Source: CAYMEK01 sp964389305 (GTDB taxonomy: Bacteria > Spirochaetota > Spirochaetia > SZUA-6 > DRHE01). Taken from it: a stretch of 64,000 bases of DNA. Within the stretch, counting starts at the first letter, position 1. Every line of letters begins with the position of its first letter. Of the stretch, positions 17,451-28,080 are shown in pieces. The translations under genes were made by a program, and so were the position numbers. The notes beneath the pieces are model-generated. The model was not told the DNA's origin, ran no database searches, and saw only the letters and a program-made list of their open reading frames with translations. The stretch lies in the NCBI GenBank assembly GCA_964389305.1, contig CAYMEK010000004.1, positions 1 through 64,000 of the forward strand, in the 5' to 3' direction.

Positions 17451-20400
17451 ATGCGTTCGATATGCGTCGCCCTTACGGTCGTATTTACCCTTGGCTTTTG
17501 CCCCATTCTTGACGCTCAGGATGATCTACAGAGCTGGTCCAGCGGTTATGAAGACTGGCGAGCGGTGTTCGATCGGGCCGATCGCCGGGAAACTCTTGCC
17601 GAATGGATGCAGGTAGCCAGCGGTGCCCTGCCTGCCGTACCGGAGTGGGAACAGGAGGCCTTCGAGCAGCAGCTTCGAGAGAGGCTGGCGGCCTGGCTGG
17701 ATCGGCATTTACGCCTGAGGTTGCCGGAAGCGGATCTCAGTGCCTTCTTTTCCGAACGCCGGGATGCCAATCTGCTTTATCTCTACGACACAGGGGAGAC
17801 CGGAGCGATACGGCTGGATTCGGCCGGAGATCCCCTGATGAAGGGAACCGAGGCGTGGGAACAGGATCATGAGGCCTGGTCCGCGCAACTTGAAGCTCGG
17901 AACTCCGAGCTGATCGAGCAGTGGGAAACGGAGGGCCGGATCGTTTATCAAGAGATCCTGGGGCAGGTGGAAGCGCCGTATCGAGACTCAGCCGAGGCCA
18001 GGATGAGCGTTTCCCTGCAGCAATATCGGGAGGCAGTGGCAGGTGAGTTCGAGCGTTTGTTCCGCCAGGCGGAAAACTCCTTCCTGCGACGGCGGCTGCA
18101 GGATTCCTACTCTCTGCGGAAGAAGAGCGAGGAGCAGACCGCTGGGGAGCTGGCGGTCCGACTGGTAGAGGAGACGGAAGCGGATTTGGACCGGGCCACG
18201 AACAGCCTGGTCTCCGAGCTGAAGGCGTTAAACGATACGCCGGCAGAGGAGATTGAAGTAGCATTGCAGAACTGGGAGGAAAGCTTCAAGCAGGAATTCG
18301 AGCGAGGGCTGGAGCGTTGGAACCAGGCGGAGAAGCGGTTTCTACAGGAACGGATTCGGTGGGAGACAGAGGCCGGGCAGCAGTACCTGGAGGCTGAGCG
18401 CTCCTGGGATCAGGCCGTCGAGCTGTTCGGAGAAGCCCGCGAAAGGTGGGCCGAGCAGATCGGCAAGGTCATCGAGGAGGGACGCCGGAGCTGGGAGGCG
18501 CGGGAGTCGGAGTTCTTCACGGAATATCAGACCGTGGTCCGAGAGATGGAAGAGGCTTCCGATCAGGAGGTAGCCAAGCTGGCCAAGGAAGTGCACGCCT
18601 GCACCTCGCTGTACCGGCAAAGCGCCCAAGTGTTGGAGACGGCCCGGCTGAATATCGAGTTCCTGGAAGCGGAGCAGAACCGAATCGGGCAGTATCGGGC
18701 TGATAAGCAGCGGTTGATCGATGCAGTCGATGAGAATCTAGAAGAGAAAGAGTTATTTTTTGCGTTGGTCAAACACTTTTACTCGCTGCCTTTTCACTCC
18801 ATCGGTAAAGAAGTGCTCCACCGTCTCAAGTCAGAGCTTCAAGAGCTGTATGCGACCCGCCAGGGGCTGGTTGAAGAGCGGGACCGCAAGAACGCCGAGT
18901 ACCAGCTCTACCAGGAGGAGCTTACTTATTGGCGCGGGGTTGAGCTTGATTTTCGGCAGACCGGTTTGGAGGCCGAACAGGCGCTGCTGGCGATGAAAGA
19001 GCGGATCGACGGCTATGGAAGCGGGGTCCTGGGGGAGAGCAAGGGTGCGGGGGGCAGCTACGAGTTGGAGCTTCAGCGCCTGGAGGAACGGGTGGCCATG
19101 TTGGGGAGGCAGCTCGATATTGCCCGGGCCGTGGTGGAGTATGCCGCAGACCACAGCTCAGGGAGGGCCACGGAGGCGCAGACCAAGGAGCGCTACCGGG
19201 CGGCGCTCAGCCTGTTCGAGGGGAGGGAAGCCGAGTATGCGGAGGAAATAAGGCGGTTGGAAGAACTATCCGAGTGGTTGGCCGCGGCCGAGAGCCTGGC
19301 GGCCGAGCAGCAGGGGGAGTTGCAGGCCGCTGAGCAGGCTTTCCGCGAGGCCAGGGCCGATTTCGAGGAGAAATGGGCCTACTGGACCACAAATGATGCC
19401 GGCATCTTTCAGGCGATCATCGAGGATCTGGAGACCGAGATCGACCGGTACTTCCTGGAGGAGCGGAAGGTCCTTCATCTGAGCTATTTCCAGGCCGCCG
19501 AATCCTATCGGAGACAGGATCGAATCGAGCAAGCCGAACGGATGGTGCGCGACCTGCTGGGGATGGAGGCGGAGGGGGAAGAGGATGTGTTGCGAAACCG
19601 CGGCGAGCTCCTCGAGGCATTCCAGGCGGTCTCGGCGATCGAGCTGGATTGGGAGGGTATCCCCGTGGAGACCTTCCGGGCCGGTCTCGTGCTGGCCGGG
19701 ATCGAGCAAGACGATCCGTGGCACCGGCGGCTTGTCGAAGCTTACAGCCGCGGGTTCGTCGCCGGGGCCTCGGGAGCTCTGGGCAGGAAGGAGGCGCAAG
19801 CGCTTCAGGCGGAACTGCAGGGGAAGTACGCGTTGGAGCTGGCCCGCTGCGATGAGCTTCTAGCCCTATTAGAGATGGAAAGTCCGTCTGGCGAATGGGA
19901 GTCGGTGGAGGCTCTGGCGGGCCTGGAGATGGAGGAGCAAGAGGCGCAGCTCGAATACCTGCTGGGAAAGGTCGAGCTGGAGAGCCAGGTCGTAGGGTAT
20001 CTCACAGGTGCGGTGTCGGCGGCACAGCCGCAGATCGAAGAGCTCGCCTCGATTTTGGCCTTGCTGCACCCGGAGCGCAGCGACTGGTCCGGGGAGCTGG
20101 CAGTCCTGGAGGCAATCGCCGAGAGCCTGGAAGCGATTGCAGAGGGAGCGGATCGACTGGAGGTTATGGAAAGCCTCGAGCCTGTGCTCCAGGAGCGATT
20201 GCGGTCGTTTGTCACGGGGAAAGACAGCTTTTCGGTCTCGGATGTAAACCTGGCTGACCGGTACGTTCTCGCGTTAAAAGCGCAGAGCGAGGGAGCCCGG
20301 ATCCGCCTGGAAGTATGGCGGGAGTACGGATCCTACGCTCCGGTATTGGGCACGGTGTATCGGCACGAGCGAGCTTCCCGGCTTGCCGAAATTCTCGGCT

Positions 20401-23400
20401 TCATCGATCCCGAGGCCTATGAGGATTGGGGCGGGGAAGAAGTCCCCGGATACTCGGTTCCGACCGTATCCCTGGAAACAGTGGAAGAAATCGTTACCCT
20501 CTACGAGCGGCTCTACTCGGCCGGAGATCTTCCGGAGTACCTGGTGGAAACCCTGGATCGCTGCCTGGCGGCCCGGCTGTGGGGTCAGGAGCTGGACGTC
20601 CCGGCGGTGAGCGAGGAGCTCGAGGCGTCCATCGCTGCTGCCGAGGAGCTGTTGGACGGGCTCGATGCAGGGATTGACTCGCTGCAGAAGGCAGCTCTTT
20701 TGTACGAACACGATTTCAGCGGTTCCCGCTCCTTGCTCCTCGAGTTGATCAGCGGCTATATCGAGAGGCAGGAGGAGAGCCGGGGCAGCGGGCCGGAAGC
20801 CCGATCGATGTATCTACTCGAAGCCTTGGAGCAAGCGGGCTTGGGCCCGAGCGCCTTTTCCCCGCAAGACATCAAGGCGTTCCGGAACGGGATGGACGAT
20901 CCGGAGATCAGCTCGCCCTATTCCGCCTTCTTCGAGAGAGAGCTCTCGGGGTTTATCAGCGAACATTACGATCCGCAGGACCTCTACGAGAAGGTCCGCC
21001 TGGCCGCCCGGCTCCAGGGGATCGAGCCCGAAGCTCTGCGCTTTTCTTCAGCCCTCACTGCCTTGTTTTTTGAAGAGGCAACGAGGGAGCTGGTGGATTC
21101 ACTCATTTCAGCCACCAGCCGTGCTCTGGCCCTGGAAAAGGTCGCCGCCCTCGACGGTCTCGAGGTGGAGAGACAAGAACTGGCGCTGGAAGAAATTGCC
21201 TTCCAGGAGCTGCTGAATGAAGCGATCCGGGTTTACGAGCAGGAGCAGTGGATACCGGATACCGACTACGAACAGTTCTATCAAGTCCGTCAGGATCTCT
21301 ACGGTCGAGTAACCGAAATCAAGGACCTAGTGGCGACATTGGAGCTGAAACAGCGGCAGCTGGCTGCCTGGGAGACCTCCCAACAGGAATACTACGAGAG
21401 CGAGGTCGTGCTGGCTGAGGAGCGGATGAACGAGCTGAAGGATGTGATGGCCGGCGAACGCAGCGAGTACCGGAGACTGCTGGATGAGTTTTCCGCGCTG
21501 TCCGAACGCTACCTCCAGGGCCGGAAGGCGGTAGAGGCGGCTTTTCAGCTCTATCAGGAGGCTCGCTATGGGCTTCAGGAAGCGACGGAAATCCGTGATT
21601 ATGCTCTGAGCGGATACGACCTCCAGCGACTCGATCCTCAGGACCTGTATCAAAGGCGTCTCGAGGAATACAACCGGAACCTGGAGATCTTGAACATACT
21701 GCGCCGGATCGATGCGGCAAAGGCGAGCCCCGAAGCGCTGGATTCTCAATACCTGAGCCTGAAGGAAGAGGAAAAGACTCTGACCGACGACACTACCTAC
21801 CTGGTGAACGCCCGGCAAGCTCTGGAAGTCAAGATCAGGAAAACCGACGAAAAGATGGGCCGCTCCTTCTCCGTGATTCAGGACAAGGTAATAGACAGCT
21901 TCAGCTTTCAACGAGCCGCAGGGGGCGGGGTAGAGCAGACGCTCGCCTTTTGCCCCGATCTGCAGGCCGGCTCCGAGCGGTTGACCGATTTCTCTTCGCT
22001 GGCCAATGAGCAGATCGATGCCGAGCTGGAGCGCTATTTTGCCGCCGAACAAAGCGAAGAGGTCTACAGCACCGATATTGTGCTATGGATGAGCCGCCTG
22101 AGCGAGCTGGGGGCCGAGGGTCTGCTCAGGAGGTTCGGCCTGGCGTATTTCTACGAAAGCTTCGAGCTGGGAACGAAGAAGGACATCACCATCTACATCT
22201 ATCAGGACCAGAACTACCGGAAGCTGATGGATGAGTATGTACGCGAACAAGTACCGAATCCCAACGGTATCTGGCCGCCTCTTATTAGTGTAAGAGTCGA
22301 TATGGACCAGTACCTGAAGGACTATTGCCGGTCTTTTCACAGCAATATCGCCAGTAATGCCGAGCTGAACAAGCTGTACAGCTTCTTTAAGGTCATGATG
22401 AAAGCAGGCATGGTCGATTCCACCACCTTCATCGGCAAGGACCTCAGCGCCATCGCCCGTGCCTATGTCAACGCTAAAGCGAAGAGTGTAGAGAAAAGGA
22501 AGAAAAGGCGCTGGTTGAAGGATTTATTTACCCGTGAGAGCAAGAAAATAAAGCGGCTGCGGCACAACATGACCACCATAAACGGCAAAGGGGACAGGAA
22601 GGAGACAGCCGGCCTGGCCAGCTCCCTACACCGAGAATCGGCCTCCTACCGGGAGAACAAGGAGCTGCTTTCGCTCCTGCTGGGCAGTGACTCCTCCGAG
22701 GTGAGCACGGTGGATGCTCTGAAAAGGGCCATGGAGCAGGAGACCGACATAGAGGTGAGCGATCACCTGGAGCTGTTCCTGGCGCAGAGCTTCGGCCAGC
22801 TTTCGGCTGCGGATCTAGTATCCAGTCTGAAAGCCATCGACGGCCTTATTGATATCGCCGCCGGCGCCCTGCAGTCCAAGAGCGTCGAAATCAGGCAGCG
22901 CGTGGCGCAGCTCCGGCGGCAGCGGCAGGAAGCACTGGCCGGTTATATGGCCGAGGTGGCCGATCAGGATCCCGATCTGGCAGCCGTGGAGAGCCTGGCC
23001 CGCGCTTTGTACGAGCATCCCGCCTACACGGACGAGGGTTACTATGCGGCGCAGCTCGACTACGCCGGCCGGATCGAGAGCTACGGAAACATGGCCTGCC
23101 GGGCTCTCGTCCTGGATCGACTGGGGGAGGAGCTGGTCGGCTATTTCGGCAGTCGGCTCGAGCTGGCCAACCAGGCTCAATACAACCGGCTGCAACAGAG
23201 CTACGAAGAGCTGATCAGGCGGCGGAATCGCTGGGAGCAGCGAACCGCGGAGCTTTTCCGCACGGGCGCCGGGGAATGGGCCAGGGGTCTGGTAGTGCTG
23301 ACCGGGCAGCGCAAGCGCTGGCAGGAAGAGTATGCGGAAGCCTATGGGCAGCAGGCGGCTCGCTGGCAAGACCAATACGCGCTGTTGCTGAGCGGGCGGG

Positions 23401-26400
23401 AGCGCTGGGTGCAGGACAGCGCGCAGAAAGGTGCGCGGGCCGGGAGCGTGGCTCTGGCCCGGGAGGTGGGCCTGGACGCCGAGCGCATGATCGCCGAAGT
23501 GGAAGAAATCACCATTCCCGACCTGAGGGTAAAGCATACGGATCTGAGCGGCTTGGTGGAGGAGGTGGTGGACGGGCGGAGCCTGGAAGCGATGGTGGCC
23601 CACGCCCGCTTTTTGACGGCCCAATCGGAACGGGGAGGGACTGTGGTAGCGGCCTTTTTACCGGAGCTGCGGAACCACACGGCGGTGCTGCTGGACATGG
23701 ATGAAGTACAGGAGCAGTTGTGCGGGGAGATCCGCAAGCACGTGGCCCTGGCCGGGGCGCTCCAGATGCGCAAGGCGGTGGATGAGACCGAGGAGGGGAT
23801 AGCCGAGAGCGTAGAGAAGGCGAACCGGAGCGTGGAGCGCGGCGTAGACACGCAGCTCATCGCGGTGGGCTACCGGCGGCAGGGCCATTTGTATACGCGC
23901 AGAGCGATCATCGACATGACGTTGCTGCAGGGCATCGAAGAGGAGACCCACCGGATCAGGGCCTACCGGTATTTCATCGCCCCGGCCTTTGACGTGGGGG
24001 TGGACCTGTCCCGGCGGGGCCTGGAGGGGCTGCCCGGGGAGGTGATCCAGGCTAAAGTGGAGAGTGCGGTGGAGAACCTGCAAAGCTACGTGGCGTTGAT
24101 CTTCGGGGAAGAGGAGGAAAAAGGATTGCGGGAGGGGCTGGATGAGTGGTTTATCTCCTACCTGGAGAGGCAGGAGGCGCTGTTTGCCGCTTCGGCCCGC
24201 TATGGGGAGAAGGGAGAGGACGGTGAATACCTGTTCCGGGAGACGCGGGGGCTGTTCAACTTTCATGTGGGCTATGCGCCGAAGATGAAGGAAGACGATC
24301 CGGAGGAGGTGGAGAAGGCGGGCTACGGGGAAATGGGGCGGATCTACGAGCTGTTCCTGCGCAACGAGGCGCGGTTGGGCCGGGGGCTGGCCGCCCTGGA
24401 TGTTGCCTGGTACAGCCAGAAGCTGTGGGATGACGATGCGGACAACGACGGGGAGTCGGATAGGCTGTTCGGGGCCCCGTCGGTGCGCTCGGTCGTGGAC
24501 CTGGCCACCAGCGTGATCGCCACCGCCTGTCTGGGGCCCGGGGGAGCGCTGCTTCTGAACCTGGCCGATGATGCGCTGTTTACCATGGCGGATGTGAGCG
24601 GCGGAGTGATGAGCTGGGACGAAGGGCTGGTGGGGTTCACCAAGAAGGGGCTTAGCAGCGCGGTGGGAACGGGTATCGGCCAGGCCGGCGGGTATCTCAG
24701 CGGCCAGATCGGGGCGGCCTATGAAGGGGCAGGCGGGGTGATCGGTCAGACCATGGTCAAGGGAGCCGAGTTGGGGCTGAGCAATATGGCCACCGGGGCG
24801 CTCGAGGCGATCCAGTACCAGCACGGGGGCCTATGGGGCTATGACATCGACGCGTTCCGCAGCAGCCTGGTGGGCGCCGAGGCCCTGGCCGGGTATGCCG
24901 CGGGGATGACCGGGACCTTTGTCAGTAGCGGGCTCGGTACGGTTAATCTGAGCGATGTGGCCGGCTTCTCCAGTTACCATACGGGGCAGATCGGCTCGTT
25001 CAATACCCTGATTGGGGGGATCGCCTCGAGTGCGGTGGAATATGCCATGCTCGGGGAGACGACCCTGAACGTGGTGAACATGCAGGATATCGGGAACTTA
25101 TTAGGATTCGAGTATACTGACTACCAAGGGAACGCTGCCACCCACGGGCTGCTGGAGCTGCACCTGGAAGGCGAGGGGCCGCTGTTTGGACTTGGTCAGG
25201 ATGGAACGAACCTCAGTGCCTCGGCCATCGTGGATTCGATCGGCGGGATGGTAGTGATGAGCGAGAATCGGAAGATCAAACGATACTCTCGCGAGTACGC
25301 ACAGATCCATGACGGCCAGATGACCGACATCATGCTGCGGGCAGCCTACTCCTTCGGGGATGAGCAGGGGCTTGCCACCTATCGCAACATACTTCGGGGC
25401 GCCGACCGGCTGCATGTCGGAATCGACGTTCTTGGAGAGGCAGAGACCGTCACCCGCACCGATGGGGGCAGGGATATTTACCTGCAGTCTTTCGGGAACG
25501 ACTTGGGAAACCAGTTGGTAGCCGCAGCCTTGCTCCAGCATGAAGCCCACCGGGACGGGTATATTCCCGGCGATATACGCAGTGACGGCACCCTGGTCAG
25601 CTTGCTGGAAAACGAGCTGGAGACCAGGCAAGCAGTCACGGCTGAGATCGAAATGGCCATACGCATCGCCTCGGATTACGGTCAAGGCTTCGTAGCTGAG
25701 AACAACGATCTGCTGAAGAAGTACGTTGCCTATAAGCTGGCCGAAGAGCTGGGTCAGCCATCGATTTGGAGCTACTATATTGACTCGAGCTTCAGAAGCG
25801 ATAGAGACTTTGCCAAACGAGTAGGGAGCAAAAACTGGGAGAAGATGGGTCTCGTCGGGGTTATTCCTACGCTGGACAGCGGCCGTCTGGAGGATTTCTA
25901 CGAGAATGTGATCATGGGAGGACCGCATGCGCTATTTCGATTGGCCGGGCTCGAGGATCGAGAGGATGTGGTGCTGACCGGAGAGCGGCATACCGTAGAG
26001 CAAGACCAGCTTGATGCTTTATTGTTCGGTTCCAGCATGGCTGCTTCTGCCTACCTGTCATGGGTGGATGAAGGGGCGATAACTATTCAAGGCTTGATTT
26101 CTCATATGTATGGGATATCCAGCCCGGAGCAAATACTCAGCAAGCCAGGAGTGGTCGCCAGTATCGTGGCCGGAATCAACAGCGTCCAGACGGGCTACGG
26201 ATATGCCCGGGGGATTCATGACTATTTCCTGAAAGACCTGCTCGTCGATCCCGAAAAAGCGTATGAGCACTGGCATTATAAGTGGGGAAGAGATAAAAAG
26301 ATATTCGGAATGGCCGAAGCTATTGATATTGGGCTGAATGTAGCCTACGATCCCCAAACGATGCCGGAGTGGCAGGCCGAGATTATCGAACAACAGATGG

Positions 26401-26858
26401 TGGAGCGGTACCTGTTCTTGGGAAATAAGATGTTCAACGACAGGATCAGCAAACCGGATCAGATGAAGATCCTCTTCTACGGAGGATATACGTACGGACC
26501 GATGGCAGGGGTGGGTCAGGACCTCGAGCATCCCGGGGTGACCCTCTCCCAGTACCAACTGGTGCCGGGGTATCTGTTCAAGGAGTACCGGAAGCTCCAT
26601 TTCGAGGGGGATCGCAGCGCTCTGGAGAGTGATGAGTACATGTTGTATCACAGAAACTTTGAGATTGCAAACTTTCTAAGACAGCACGAACAGCTCTGTG
26701 ATGGGACGGGATTGTCGGCATTTCAAATCGGTCCGCATCACAAAGAAAGAATGGAATATTACTGGAAGCGTTATCGTGAAGAAAAAAGTTTATACGAGGA
26801 CTATGCGACTTATTGGTCATGGCAGTTTGACAGCCTGCTGGTCCAGCAGGGGTATTAG
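17451..26858 (+). CDS. Giant exported coiled-coil protein (3135 residues)
   Basis: A single uninterrupted frame, one of the longest expected in such a genome. Residues 1-22 form a Sec signal peptide (VALTVVFTLGFCPILDA), with probable cleavage before QDD; the FC pair does not make a lipobox. Residues about 60-2250 are strongly helical, rich in Glu, Gln, Arg, Leu and Trp, with long coiled-coil stretches. An aspartate-rich calcium-type loop DDDADNDGESD lies at 2327-2337. A hydrophobic, Gly/Ala-rich part follows (about 2345-2560), resembling a pore-forming or pretoxin section. The C-terminal globular part contains LLQHEAHRDGY (HEAHRDG at 2697-2703), a possible metal-site motif. The layout recalls the very long spirochaete proteins I remember as TIGR04388; that assignment is from memory. 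It may be a structural or surface protein, or a polymorphic toxin-like effector. Confidence 0.85.
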   Translation: MRSICVALTVVFTLGFCPILDAQDDLQSWSSGYEDWRAVFDRADRRETLAEWMQVASGALPAVPEWEQEAFEQQLRERLAAWLDRHLRLRLPEADLSAFFSERRDANLLYLYDTGETGAIRLDSAGDPLMKGTEAWEQDHEAWSAQLEARNSELIEQWETEGRIVYQEILGQVEAPYRDSAEARMSVSLQQYREAVAGEFERLFRQAENSFLRRRLQDSYSLRKKSEEQTAGELAVRLVEETEADLDRATNSLVSELKALNDTPAEEIEVALQNWEESFKQEFERGLERWNQAEKRFLQERIRWETEAGQQYLEAERSWDQAVELFGEARERWAEQIGKVIEEGRRSWEARESEFFTEYQTVVREMEEASDQEVAKLAKEVHACTSLYRQSAQVLETARLNIEFLEAEQNRIGQYRADKQRLIDAVDENLEEKELFFALVKHFYSLPFHSIGKEVLHRLKSELQELYATRQGLVEERDRKNAEYQLYQEELTYWRGVELDFRQTGLEAEQALLAMKERIDGYGSGVLGESKGAGGSYELELQRLEERVAMLGRQLDIARAVVEYAADHSSGRATEAQTKERYRAALSLFEGREAEYAEEIRRLEELSEWLAAAESLAAEQQGELQAAEQAFREARADFEEKWAYWTTNDAGIFQAIIEDLETEIDRYFLEERKVLHLSYFQAAESYRRQDRIEQAERMVRDLLGMEAEGEEDVLRNRGELLEAFQAVSAIELDWEGIPVETFRAGLVLAGIEQDDPWHRRLVEAYSRGFVAGASGALGRKEAQALQAELQGKYALELARCDELLALLEMESPSGEWESVEALAGLEMEEQEAQLEYLLGKVELESQVVGYLTGAVSAAQPQIEELASILALLHPERSDWSGELAVLEAIAESLEAIAEGADRLEVMESLEPVLQERLRSFVTGKDSFSVSDVNLADRYVLALKAQSEGARIRLEVWREYGSYAPVLGTVYRHERASRLAEILGFIDPEAYEDWGGEEVPGYSVPTVSLETVEEIVTLYERLYSAGDLPEYLVETLDRCLAARLWGQELDVPAVSEELEASIAAAEELLDGLDAGIDSLQKAALLYEHDFSGSRSLLLELISGYIERQEESRGSGPEARSMYLLEALEQAGLGPSAFSPQDIKAFRNGMDDPEISSPYSAFFERELSGFISEHYDPQDLYEKVRLAARLQGIEPEALRFSSALTALFFEEATRELVDSLISATSRALALEKVAALDGLEVERQELALEEIAFQELLNEAIRVYEQEQWIPDTDYEQFYQVRQDLYGRVTEIKDLVATLELKQRQLAAWETSQQEYYESEVVLAEERMNELKDVMAGERSEYRRLLDEFSALSERYLQGRKAVEAAFQLYQEARYGLQEATEIRDYALSGYDLQRLDPQDLYQRRLEEYNRNLEILNILRRIDAAKASPEALDSQYLSLKEEEKTLTDDTTYLVNARQALEVKIRKTDEKMGRSFSVIQDKVIDSFSFQRAAGGGVEQTLAFCPDLQAGSERLTDFSSLANEQIDAELERYFAAEQSEEVYSTDIVLWMSRLSELGAEGLLRRFGLAYFYESFELGTKKDITIYIYQDQNYRKLMDEYVREQVPNPNGIWPPLISVRVDMDQYLKDYCRSFHSNIASNAELNKLYSFFKVMMKAGMVDSTTFIGKDLSAIARAYVNAKAKSVEKRKKRRWLKDLFTRESKKIKRLRHNMTTINGKGDRKETAGLASSLHRESASYRENKELLSLLLGSDSSEVSTVDALKRAMEQETDIEVSDHLELFLAQSFGQLSAADLVSSLKAIDGLIDIAAGALQSKSVEIRQRVAQLRRQRQEALAGYMAEVADQDPDLAAVESLARALYEHPAYTDEGYYAAQLDYAGRIESYGNMACRALVLDRLGEELVGYFGSRLELANQAQYNRLQQSYEELIRRRNRWEQRTAELFRTGAGEWARGLVVLTGQRKRWQEEYAEAYGQQAARWQDQYALLLSGRERWVQDSAQKGARAGSVALAREVGLDAERMIAEVEEITIPDLRVKHTDLSGLVEEVVDGRSLEAMVAHARFLTAQSERGGTVVAAFLPELRNHTAVLLDMDEVQEQLCGEIRKHVALAGALQMRKAVDETEEGIAESVEKANRSVERGVDTQLIAVGYRRQGHLYTRRAIIDMTLLQGIEEETHRIRAYRYFIAPAFDVGVDLSRRGLEGLPGEVIQAKVESAVENLQSYVALIFGEEEEKGLREGLDEWFISYLERQEALFAASARYGEKGEDGEYLFRETRGLFNFHVGYAPKMKEDDPEEVEKAGYGEMGRIYELFLRNEARLGRGLAALDVAWYSQKLWDDDADNDGESDRLFGAPSVRSVVDLATSVIATACLGPGGALLLNLADDALFTMADVSGGVMSWDEGLVGFTKKGLSSAVGTGIGQAGGYLSGQIGAAYEGAGGVIGQTMVKGAELGLSNMATGALEAIQYQHGGLWGYDIDAFRSSLVGAEALAGYAAGMTGTFVSSGLGTVNLSDVAGFSSYHTGQIGSFNTLIGGIASSAVEYAMLGETTLNVVNMQDIGNLLGFEYTDYQGNAATHGLLELHLEGEGPLFGLGQDGTNLSASAIVDSIGGMVVMSENRKIKRYSREYAQIHDGQMTDIMLRAAYSFGDEQGLATYRNILRGADRLHVGIDVLGEAETVTRTDGGRDIYLQSFGNDLGNQLVAAALLQHEAHRDGYIPGDIRSDGTLVSLLENELETRQAVTAEIEMAIRIASDYGQGFVAENNDLLKKYVAYKLAEELGQPSIWSYYIDSSFRSDRDFAKRVGSKNWEKMGLVGVIPTLDSGRLEDFYENVIMGGPHALFRLAGLEDREDVVLTGERHTVEQDQLDALLFGSSMAASAYLSWVDEGAITIQGLISHMYGISSPEQILSKPGVVASIVAGINSVQTGYGYARGIHDYFLKDLLVDPEKAYEHWHYKWGRDKKIFGMAEAIDIGLNVAYDPQTMPEWQAEIIEQQMVERYLFLGNKMFNDRISKPDQMKILFYGGYTYGPMAGVGQDLEHPGVTLSQYQLVPGYLFKEYRKLHFEGDRSALESDEYMLYHRNFEIANFLRQHEQLCDGTGLSAFQIGPHHKERMEYYWKRYREEKSLYEDYATYWSWQFDSLLVQQGY

Positions 26859-26874
26859 TTTTAGAGCTTCTTCC

Positions 26875-28080
26875 ATGAGGTATAAGCTACCTGCAATCAT
26901 CCTCGTTTCTCTGGTCCTGTCGTTGACCGTATGCGGAAAGCCCAAGGCCGAGGAGTTTCCGCCCTGGATCTACACGGACTGGGAGGAGTACCTGGAGCGG
27001 GCTAGAAACGGCACCGGGTTTGTCGCCCACACCAGAGGGCTGTATTCCAGATATACGCTTCATACCGTGCTGCGGTACCTGGAAGAGAACCAGCGCAAGA
27101 TCTACAGGGGTGACGATATTCAGTTTCTCTACGACCGGGCCATGATCCGCTTGATGAGCTCCGAGTTCATCGAGAGCTTTCAGCTATTCAAGGAGTACAT
27201 GCGGAAAACCGGGGATGATGTTCGCCCCTGGCTCCACGTGGGTTTGCGCATCGGGATCAACGATATTATTCTGGAAGCGATCTATTTAGAAGAAGCCATC
27301 GACAATGCCCGCGAGCGGCTGGATGACTTGACGGCCGAGGAGATCCTGTTTTTCGCCGTACGGCATACCAGCCATCTCCTTGCCGTGATTCCCGAACAGG
27401 AGCTGCCCGAAGAGGTAAAGAGCCATCCCGATTATCAAGAACATACCAAGTATAATGAGACATTCGACGAGCTGAGCAAGCGTTATTCGGGTAGAGAATT
27501 GTTGGACCACATCTATTATCTGGAGGCGCCGGAGTGGTTCGCCCAGAGCTTGGAGAAGGATCCTGAAGATCATGAGGTCTTGTTTCTCTATAAATACTAC
27601 GCCGGCAAGAAACAATACGGCAGGGCGTATGCCATTGCCAAACAGTATGATTACGGGGACAGGCTTCAATTGAGTACGCGTGTCAAAAAAAGAATACTCA
27701 GGAGCATCCTGGAGGTTCTCTATTACCTGGGCAAGTACGACGAGCTGATCGATGTCTATGAGCGCTATGGCGACGACCTAGACTTGATCGAATGGGAGCG
27801 CACCTTTTCCTCCGGCTACTTCTGGATAGCCTCGGCCTATGCACAGAAAGGAGAGTTCGATCGGGCATTAGAGTTTCTGCAAAAAGCCCTGGAAACGACC
27901 AAGCTCAGCACAAAATATGAGTGGGTCGACAGCATTCAGATGAACACACTTTCCTTGTGCTGGCATGTGATCCTGAGCGACGCCTTCGATCGGTTCAGAG
28001 CAGAAGGCCGGTATGAGGAAGTGCTTGGGCTCCTGGAACTGGGATTAAAGAAATATCAACACCTGGATTGGTTCAATTGA
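26875..28080 (+). CDS. TPR-like lipoprotein following the giant gene
   Basis: From ATG 26875 the product has 401 residues with signal LPAIILVSLVLSLTVC and charged residues after the cysteine. A longer frame starting at 26698 overlaps the giant gene and contains no signal, so it is rejected. The mature protein is helical, with TPR-like pairs near the C-terminus (SILEVLYYLGKYDELIDVYERY, ASAYAQKGEFDRALEFLQKALE, FRAEGRYEEVLGLLELGLKKY). It starts 16 bases after the giant gene's stop, so the two are probably co-transcribed. It could be a dedicated partner or assembly factor of the giant protein. A 7-bp hairpin (28077-28094) spans its stop codon but lacks a T-run. Confidence 0.85.
   Translation: MRYKLPAIILVSLVLSLTVCGKPKAEEFPPWIYTDWEEYLERARNGTGFVAHTRGLYSRYTLHTVLRYLEENQRKIYRGDDIQFLYDRAMIRLMSSEFIESFQLFKEYMRKTGDDVRPWLHVGLRIGINDIILEAIYLEEAIDNARERLDDLTAEEILFFAVRHTSHLLAVIPEQELPEEVKSHPDYQEHTKYNETFDELSKRYSGRELLDHIYYLEAPEWFAQSLEKDPEDHEVLFLYKYYAGKKQYGRAYAIAKQYDYGDRLQLSTRVKKRILRSILEVLYYLGKYDELIDVYERYGDDLDLIEWERTFSSGYFWIASAYAQKGEFDRALEFLQKALETTKLSTKYEWVDSIQMNTLSLCWHVILSDAFDRFRAEGRYEEVLGLLELGLKKYQHLDWFN

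Noticed and set aside
23658..24824. 388-codon minus-strand frame inside the giant gene
   Set aside because: Antisense of a Glu/Gln/Leu-rich region, giving Leu/Pro/His-rich sequence; no start signal.
26831..26848. Perfect inverted repeat CCTGCTGG/CCAGCAGG at the end of the giant gene
   Set aside because: It is within the coding sequence, has almost no loop and is followed by no T-run, and the next gene is probably cotranscribed.
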